DNA of 12,601 nt, from positions 1 through 12,601 of the forward strand of contig CAUASQ010000040.1 in the NCBI GenBank assembly GCA_958431945.1, read 5' to 3'. Origin of the DNA: an uncultured Collinsella sp. (GTDB lineage: Bacteria; Actinomycetota; Coriobacteriia; Coriobacteriales; Coriobacteriaceae). The translations under genes were made by a program, and so were the position numbers. The first letter of the stretch is position 1; every line of letters starts with the position of its first letter. Shown here one piece after another: positions 12,101-12,601 of the stretch. The notes below the pieces were generated by a model. That model did not search any database. It was given only the letters and a program-made list of their open reading frames with translations, and was not told where the DNA came from.

Positions 12101-12112
12101 CGCGCGATTCAT
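134..12112 (-). CDS. Giant sortase-anchored adhesin with fibro-slime head and 18 isopeptide-type stalk domains
   Basis: This encodes a 3,992-residue secreted, wall-anchored surface protein, probably an adhesin. The order is: signal peptide (1-47), fibro-slime-type head (about 48-395), Cna-B/SpaA-rich neck (396-953), nine Spy0128/DUF7601-like domains (954-2409), two DUF11/D2-like domains (2410-2674), nine more Spy0128/DUF7601-like domains (2675-3917), a Pro/Gly/Ser linker, and an MPDTG sorting signal with membrane helix and Arg4 tail. In this family, Lys and Asn on neighbouring strands form an internal isopeptide bond with help from a Glu, giving a stiff, protease-resistant stalk. The reading frame stays open upstream to 12265, but I chose the ATG at 12112 because GGGGAGG precedes it by five bases and the signal peptide follows directly. 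No partner gene is visible. The ligand is unknown. It could instead be a pilus tip protein, but I see no convincing pilin motif. The gene call and wall anchoring are near certain; the adhesive role is inferred. Confidence 0.95.
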   Translation of the reverse strand: MNRACARAREMLKPFGKKTNTAKRALRVLAVPLAACALMFGATSASADQAVPFSNHTVQTVNPTGTTVNLFDYWVVNGDNDSSRNINNDNKNDNTGINKDHQLKFNGGAGSGINKWTGRSGTGGFGRLSFVKNTLVDGYPSINAGTYTSYGLSDTYADESLAYLFNNDKQNGKAVYNNVKGLFQLKDGYYVYDSYGSDGNYAVYSPATNSFNVYDSAGVYKGSSNSETNLGQFFPFDSAYKVFDEQGNKLSPKKIVDGSTNLNHHFGMSMTTEFVQPNGGKTTKGEDMVFEFSGDDDVWVYIDGVLVGDLGGIHEKATLKINFATGGVHVGHVDNANDPEKTIQDTTIKAMFQAAGADTTNFSGNTFRDSTKHTLSFFYLERGAGASNMSLKFNLTTLPSSEVAKVDQNGEAVNGATFELYRSDGPVRDWNKGELVAQGTTKDGGQLILQKPNGSVLSFDEEHNTNHCDYFVLKEVGLPAGYRSSLTSSTTATPGELHLQYKAAAGGTGGVVVAPQTTVTTANNEQWTGSRMWLNGGYLAAKETISLSKETKDNKDKPISSGTTFAVVLKRTDETKKDTDEKAWTAVTGNPLNGYKLCSKHGIEGAVEAAKSADTSVFGVNTKGDYEATVRSLPGDIEKYAAMMTDKSEAEYTVAVYHTTASSLAEATIDNTSMVQYQTINRQFSTVIHLTNVQNRLFVQKVDDLGKPVNDATFELYKAEDVTGDSPSTYAIKSGAEPYDTAQANGMTYPYDIEGAACFPLNSTKHAPLIKGTYYLRESVSPDGHEINNTITKVIVDDSGVYVDAGKEGDGVRSMSGPGSLIASLAQFGSPDSIDNTLTHIKGKLQSAAVDANGNLTWGQTCTAQGVTPSLAGNWMHMRYDKTTQGTKTILRYVEDGGDRNGQLATIFADTGINRMALYQDDDATNGTDLGTLQLNHLFTTATAVQYTDRRVARLQVTKTVTAGDGLTAPTKDANGKDLTFTFKFTLPRSQEGYEAHVFDASGNAVGNSFKLRNGDIHSIKAGETIRVYDLKQGDKYSVSELTTKGEESSGNVLASIVNTVTGSADESVLPAGFSLVSRKVGGKEQSGTGNTIEGKIVALADGKIPADNTLEFTNNYSANPVTLDAQNGLSAKKVLKGRDWADGDSFTVQLTADDGVPMPGGAKSKVATVELTNDRPATFGDITYTKPGTYTYTIKEVIPGSDAGADGISYSAAVYTATVVVEDNHADALVVKSVKVVQECNDAGVDTKTDVADKVATFTNHYDTHEAKIIIHAQKILTDNAGSFALAQNAFSFTLEGMGGYADVNAVFSPNTVDTSVVAPMPQGTEGNAATVGNNADGTVTQPATVTWPAISYTAKADAGRAYVYKFAENPGSIAGMTYDGSVYYAVVRNAKKGAGIQTSIEYYKVAEDGSVEKLDNNATPSFTNIYSVDPTSVILQGQKTVSGRDWNQDESYTFNLAAAADDDGATSLGKTTKQAVTDGVVVINTNQAVASAPTSGCVASFAFGTEAAPTVTFNRAGTFSFNITEDAAQDGQAGMSMDKHTARATVVVTDLDESGNNHTGMLRVSSVTYANTGASDADKVVTDKAAFTNAYHASGTFGGVTVSKTLEGRASAAGQFAFAVTGLWYNGAQTSVDGSEASLSNTAAGASVSGAVVGASGQEKLFARTLTEQDLGHTFVYRIQENQPEAAGYAYDTGYTGDAIVLVKVLARENDPAKLYTVTTVLKGVGVTELLGDGADASALTDEKIVELKQDSHTYVQQYDASEAGATTPTVSFVNRYTASLDYGADGGLQIEKTLTYPKDATIFGSPKSTFRYIVKPADETSASKVGISTNGKVFETANVEADAPKTVSLIPAGGLTFTQDDAGKTFTYTVSEIDDKATCYTYDKTVHTVKAVVADSGDGTLRVTTSVSKPGDGGDELEGQWIYPSDATSTGVATVKFKNTYTVTEAATYTPSVTKVVVGANAPGKFTFAMTAADDATRAAVDSKLITGSSMSADNGYAEKKQTKEGLKDGEHYQVDFSKLTFNKPGTYKFAINELAPNSGLGEWKYDQHIYTVTVTVTDEGGKLVARADGATGSEGFIFTNSYQTSTSYELQGGLAIVKTLNGHDLHAGMFGFTVTGEGDASIKKLNKLLRADEGKLTVTNDEPQADGTSHTDILGGLTFATEDADKTFTYRVVENGGGKHGYQYDSAYWKVEITIKKRDNGSLYTVTTAKHYDAKNVELSADAKFSSESGTAKAQVSFTNSYIATGTFEGLTAEKVMDSGDKIKAEQYTFYLYAEKADGSLKKMDEGTSQEGENGKATVDFGKVYFKLGDATSGTDEQTIDLADAVSDGVATKRHNADHTTTYSFNLVAKERLTSLPDGVRPVDMSATCRVLLEVTDNNDGTLTSKVTYRDGTENGKIVFHNTHDKVKTIGTVAEPNVDIDGQLLSVGDSYVYTINWANTAVDADGNLVPANVTVTDELPTGVVFEAFEGKYADKGAASGQSLSWNLGEQPAGGYGLVRVRVKITEDAVKDAQGAVGAVNNAATIKVGNKSYIGTTTNYVPKKSESDAQDSNESGVALGDELTYTIGYKNTEGASATVTITDAVPAGTEFVEFAGDHKDAGSKDNDGNLTWTLADVPAGKEGTVQFKVRVTEDAFKNGGASGNISNQASVAVGNNPAVKTNTTTDEVTDGRLTLSKTVTAAEGITAPNKAFTFKVLLYQADGTTPLVGTFAFAGRPGGTNGTYISGQIKSGDTIALKAGGSVTVTLPTGAHYEVQELDSKGELMTSEDGFAVVDKANPQKGTVGQATQVGFTNVYSVESTKVENAFKVQKKISGRNWMTSDAFTMTLTAQGEAPMPKGVKDGVSTIELHKDAQVGNFGTIEYTKPGTYTYVITERSGDEATLTFSKATYRAAVTVTDEGTGKLSAKTKIAQLTDDAGDAAERTVEAAVFTNTAKTGSLTVKKTVVGGDSQREFGFAVTLADGDGEPVSGTFGKGEDAVTFTDGKATFTLKDGGEKTVAGLPVGAHYTVTEDAAEGYTTTVNGADGSKAEGAVTEDGATVAFTNTYGTATEGRDVSTAGLFTKTLKGRDWAEGDSFQFALAGEDGAPMPEGSADGSKTVSVTAAGTKAGDRVAFDFGPIRYTLDDIKDAGFAEVGGKRVRAKTFTYTVREVRPDDGSAIAGVAYDGHVATMTATVTDDGSGNLTATTPAIAEVSGGDFVNTYTTELDYSARAGVRLSKTLCGRAMEAGQFAFTVTADAETAAKLGLKTDKDAYAVAAADDGAADLVDLIGGTAGSDVKFTDADAGKVYRFTVTETKLGGEGYANDTAPRTVTIAPAYDAATGRLTVTTAVAKDGVEVARSEVSTADDAMATPAPVTVAFQNSYEATGTLGGEGNVAINATKTLTGRAAAAGEFSFSVRDAQGNVVATATNQASGDGEAAGLAFSPIAYTTDALERMVADGIATRAADGSWVIPYTVSEDGTDRLSAGVTATASSFDITVKVTDNGKGGLDVAVVYPEGSDGTLSFVNGYGTNEATVDLAGTKTLALGQAGLGLTQADIAGKYTFKITPLDGAPAPVGASGKTVTEATNDAAGNVELGHVTFRQPSDLDDVEIDGDGLRTKTFAYRVSESGSVDGVVNDATATRTFTVKVVEDTNAGTLAAEVLPAEGTPEGKGAFEFTNTYGVNPTPSSVTDQIKVNKKLKGRDLAEGEFEFEFQLVELAADGSESVAATGKNAADGTVALSPVTYTAPGMHSYELREVAGTAGGVTYDKATYRVRTTVTDAGNGTLAVKHELADAEGNPTGDDSVTFTNGYEAAPVTLKLGAAKVLKGAELKAGQFSFELKSRDGKVMSTAKNAADGSVTFDALTFKQAGTYTFTVSEVDDGQAHVTYDKAAHKIVVTVSDEAADGTKTGYLSAKVSYEGDAGLPPVFTNSYAEEPGTPGTPENPGTPGGGSGGGSDNGSGSGASGDGSKGGMPDTGDRSLPLEALGAMAGIGALAVAGGAVLYRRRR
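137..361 (-). other. Cell-wall linker and MPDTG sorting signal (residues 3918-3992)
   Basis: A Pro-rich EEPGTPGTPENPGTP stretch and a Gly/Ser-rich stretch cross the wall. The sortase motif MPDTG follows at 3957-3961 (bases 230-244), then a spacer DRSLPLE, a hydrophobic helix (ALGAMAGIGALAVAGGAVLY) and the RRRR tail. Sortase would cut between Thr and Gly and join the Thr to the cell wall, or to a pilin lysine if a pilus sortase is used. Met replaces the usual Leu at position 1. Confidence 0.93.
362..4090 (-). repeat. Stalk half 2: two DUF7601-like and seven Spy0128-like domains (D10-D18)
   Basis: Nine further Ig-like domains have closing Asn residues at about 2797, 2935, 3047, 3203, 3364, 3510, 3662, 3793 and 3914, with a period of 112-161 residues. 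D10 (LSKTVTAAEGITAPNK) and the short D12 (VKKTVVGGD) are DUF7601-like, and the rest are Spy0128-like. All keep a Lys in the first strand (for example QKKISGR, TKTLKGR, NKKLKGR), a Glu in the late strand (ITER, VREV, VTET, VSED, VSES, LREV, VSEV) and an Asn in the last strand. D14 has a Cys beside the reactive Lys motif (SKTLCGR). The coding sequence here is much richer in GC than that for the head, about two thirds GC in sampled lines. Confidence 0.85.
4091..4885 (-). other. Two tandem DUF11/D2-like domains between the stalk halves (residues about 2410-2674)
   Basis: Both domains show the pattern of DUF11 or fimbrial D2-type domains. There is an opening GDSYVYTINWANT or GDELTYTIGYKNT strand, then VTVTDELPTGVVFEAF or VTITDAVPAGTEFVEF, then a LSWNLGEQPAGG or LTWTLADVPAGK strand, then VRVRVKITEDAV or VQFKVRVTEDAF, and finally a NNAATIKVGN or SNQASVAVGN strand. 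The two copies align along their whole length, so one is a duplicate of the other. They separate nine stalk domains on each side. They may act as a hinge or spacer of different stiffness, but that is inference. Confidence 0.8.
4886..9253 (-). repeat. Stalk half 1: one DUF7601-like and eight Spy0128-like domains (D1-D9)
   Basis: Nine Ig-like domains lie end to end. Each begins with a Lys-containing strand (for example TKTV, KKVLKGR, QKTVSGR, SKTLEGR), has a late Glu strand (for example VSEL, IKEV, IQEN, VVEN) and ends with an Asn strand of the form F-x-N-x-Y. The closing Asn residues are at about 1115, 1261, 1426, 1591, 1777, 1942, 2084, 2244 and 2406, so the period is 142-186 residues. D1 (VTKTVTAGDGLTAPTK) resembles the DUF7601 family. 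The others resemble Spy0128/FctA pilin domains. D9 is the most unusual: its Glu lies in LVAKERL and it closes with FHNTHD instead of FTNxY. The domains are strongly diverged from each other, so this is an old array and not a recent tandem expansion. Confidence 0.85.
9254..10927 (-). other. Neck region with Cna-B/SpaA domains (residues about 396-953)
   Basis: Two SpaA/Cna-B prealbumin-like domains are recognisable. The first (about 396-500) has VAKVDQNGEAVNGATFELY and ends near YFVLKEVGLPAGY. The second (about 694-795) has FVQKVDDLGKPVNDATFELY and ends near YYLRESVSPDGHE. Each shows the family's starting KVD/GxxVxxATFELY strand and its Glu-containing late strand. Between them lies a segment of about 170 residues (KETISLSKETKDN... 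to VIHLTNVQN), which may be a diverged relative. After the second comes a segment (about 796-953) that I cannot assign. Cna-B domains usually act as rigid spacers, so this is probably the neck joining head and stalk. Confidence 0.7.
10928..11971 (-). other. N-terminal fibro-slime-type head domain (residues about 48-395)
   Basis: This segment is rich in Asn, Gly and Tyr and has no Ig-like repeat pattern. It carries the block FEFSGDDDVWVYIDGVLVGD followed by LGGIHEKATLKINF, which is the hallmark of fibro-slime (PA14-like) domains. In related proteins these domains sit at the distal end of the molecule. I infer that it is the part most likely to meet a ligand, perhaps a glycan, because it is membrane-distal and is the only large non-repeat domain. 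The acidic DDD/IDG loop could bind a metal ion, but I cannot show that from sequence. The DNA here is clearly more AT-rich than the stalk-encoding region. Confidence 0.75.
11972..12112 (-). other. Signal peptide of the giant adhesin (residues 1-47)
   Basis: A long basic n-region (MNRACARAREMLKPFGKK and a following KR pair) precedes a hydrophobic core, LRVLAVPLAACALMFG, and the small-residue sequence ATSASA. The likely signal peptidase I cut is after ASA, before DQA. The length is long but usual for large Gram-positive surface proteins. A shorter version would begin at the ATG at 12082 (MLKPFGKK...), but that codon has a much poorer ribosome-binding site. Confidence 0.88.
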
Positions 12113-12117
12113 GAAGG

Positions 12118-12124
12118 CCTCCCC
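12118..12124 (-). promoter_or_regulatory. Shine-Dalgarno site deciding the adhesin start
   Basis: The minus strand reads GGGGAGG, then the five-base spacer CCTTC, then ATG at 12112. No comparable purine run precedes the other in-frame ATG codons at 12265, 12226, 12154 or 12082, so this site selects 12112 as the start. Confidence 0.8.
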
Positions 12125-12152
12125 AATCCATGAGGACGGCAAGAAGCGGCTC

Positions 12153-12180
12153 ATTATATGTGTGTCGTCGTCCCCATCGA
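12153..12180 (-). promoter_or_regulatory. Candidate adhesin promoter P1
   Basis: The minus strand has a perfect TATAAT at 12158-12153. Sixteen bases upstream, TCGATG (12180-12175) is a poor -35, matching TTGACA at three of six positions. Transcription would start near 12146 and give a leader of about 34 bases holding the Shine-Dalgarno site. The poor -35 suggests dependence on an activator or on upstream DNA, where the G10 tract lies. Confidence 0.5.
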
Positions 12181-12192
12181 TGCAAATATACG

Positions 12193-12202
12193 CCCCCCCC
12201 CC
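12193..12202 (-). repeat. Homopolymer tract: ten G on the minus strand
   Basis: Ten consecutive C on the plus strand lie 35 bases upstream of the TATAAT of promoter candidate P1, and downstream of the second promoter candidate. Tracts of this length slip during replication. At this spot a change in length would alter the spacing of upstream DNA to the core promoter, or the leader RNA if the upstream promoter is used. It lies in the reading frame only if translation starts at 12226 or 12265, which the ribosome-binding evidence does not favour. Confidence 0.85.
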
Positions 12203-12241
12203 GCGCAGAAACGCAAGGCGGGACATCGCAATATACTTAAA

Positions 12242-12250
12242 ATTGTAGCA
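12242..12250 (-). promoter_or_regulatory. Candidate upstream promoter P2 (extended -10)
   Basis: TGCTACAAT fits an extended -10 element (TGnTATAAT with one change) in AT-rich surroundings. No good -35 lies at the usual distance, which extended -10 promoters can tolerate. A transcript from here would begin near 12235 and carry the G10 tract in its leader. It is a weaker candidate than P1. Confidence 0.3.
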
Positions 12251-12330
12251 ATTTAAACGACCCACTATTCCGCGTCAGGTTGCCACTCGGTCGTCAAATC
12301 GAACCATTCGCGCCATCAAAGGGGTTCGGC

Positions 12331-12359
12331 GGGATAAAACCGTCGGCAATCTTTATCCC
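12331..12359. repeat. Inverted repeat GGGATAAA / TTTATCCC
   Basis: Two perfect 8-base arms are separated by 13 bases. The dyad lies about 80 bases upstream of promoter candidate P2 and could be a regulator-binding site or an RNA hairpin. A shorter GAACC/GGTTC pair (12301-12305 with 12323-12327) sits just to its left. Confidence 0.5.
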
Positions 12360-12362
12360 CAC

Positions 12363-12400
12363 AGCCCCACAAGGTAGCTAATTTGGGACGGGGCTTTTTT
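12363..12400 (+). terminator. Terminator-like hairpin with T6 on the plus strand
   Basis: AGCCCC (12363-12368) can pair with GGGGCT (12390-12395), and T6 occupies 12395-12400. The 21-base loop is long and the stem is only six pairs, so it is a moderate candidate. No plus-strand gene lies upstream, so if it works it would stop a short leader RNA or antisense transcript. It overlaps the left arm of the long palindrome. Confidence 0.35.
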
Positions 12401-12450
12401 GACTACTTGGGCAATCAGATCGGCATGTAGTCAAAATAGCCGTCCCAAAT
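12381..12450. repeat. Long imperfect palindrome (arms of 24-26 bases)
   Basis: The left arm (12381-12406) and right arm (12427-12450) are complementary over 24 aligned positions with one mismatch and a two-base bulge. The loop is 20 bases. The ends are ATTTGGGACGG and CCGTCCCAAAT, and the inner ends are GACTAC and GTAGTC. Such a structure is far beyond chance. It may be a mobile REP/MITE-like intergenic repeat or a bidirectional RNA hairpin. Confidence 0.8.
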
Positions 12451-12518
12451 AGACTGGTCTGACGCTGCGCCACGAAAAGGACCTATCTACTACGTTTAGG
12501 CCGCAGGGGTCAACCATA

Positions 12519-12540
12519 GCCGACTTTTTCGAAAATCGGC
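12519..12540. repeat. Hairpin GCCGA...TCGGC around TTTCGAAA
   Basis: The sequence reads the same on both strands apart from one extra base: GCCGA, a spare C, a TTTT/AAAA stem around TCGA, then TCGGC. No T run follows on either strand. With the palindrome at 12381-12450 it makes this flank a cluster of dyads. Confidence 0.55.
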
Positions 12541-12601
12541 CAGCTCTCTACCTGCACTGATAATTGTTCTCGGGGGAAGCGGGCACTGCGGGGCGCGGCA
12601 A

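Larger units (their letters stand above)
12266..12601. other. Gene-free upstream flank rich in dyad symmetries
   Basis: No frame here has a convincing start, Shine-Dalgarno sequence and length. Two minus-strand frames enter from the window edge and stop at 12510 and 12496 (ending ...IFEKVGYG and ...LWLTPAA). Either could be the tail of a neighbouring gene, but they conflict and neither is recognisable. The rest holds the dyads listed separately. Confidence 0.5.

Noticed and set aside
12113..12265. Annotating the adhesin start at 12265 (4,043 codons)
   Set aside because: No ribosome-binding site, the extra 51 residues precede a complete signal peptide, and the best TATAAT lies inside them.
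12496..12601. Tail of a minus-strand gene entering from the right edge
   Set aside because: Two different frames are open to the edge and end at nearby stops; neither is recognisable and the stretch is too short to choose.

Overview
The window is almost entirely one giant gene on the minus strand (134-12112, 3,992 codons). It encodes a sortase-anchored, multi-domain surface adhesin of a Gram-positive bacterium. The high GC content, the MPDTG-type sorting signal followed by a membrane helix and an Arg tail, and the combination of a fibro-slime-type N-terminal domain, Cna-B/SpaA domains and a long run of Spy0128/FctA-like domains best fit a human-gut coriobacterium such as Collinsella. That assignment comes from family resemblance, not from a marker gene.

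Layout, read in the direction of transcription (right to left). Positions 12266-12601 hold no supported gene but are rich in dyad symmetries: an 8-bp inverted repeat, a terminator-like hairpin, a long imperfect palindrome and a further hairpin. Positions 12113-12265 are the adhesin's leader. It contains two promoter candidates, a run of ten G (C on the plus strand) and a strong Shine-Dalgarno site that fixes the start at 12112. The protein then runs: signal peptide, a head of about 350 residues with a fibro-slime motif, a Cna-B/SpaA-rich neck, nine isopeptide-type stalk domains, a pair of DUF11/D2-like domains, nine more stalk domains, a Pro/Gly/Ser wall-spanning linker and the sorting signal. 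A strong hairpin lies 11 bases past the stop. Beyond it are a weak promoter candidate and possibly the first codons of another minus-strand gene.

The points most worth following up are the G10 tract at the adhesin promoter (a candidate phase-variation switch), the preserved Lys/Glu/Asn pattern in all 18 stalk domains despite heavy divergence, the 9+2+9 arrangement in which both stalk halves open with the same domain order, and the strong fall in GC toward the head-encoding end. No sortase, pilin partner or regulator lies in the window, so the assembly machinery and the function of the adhesin cannot be seen here.
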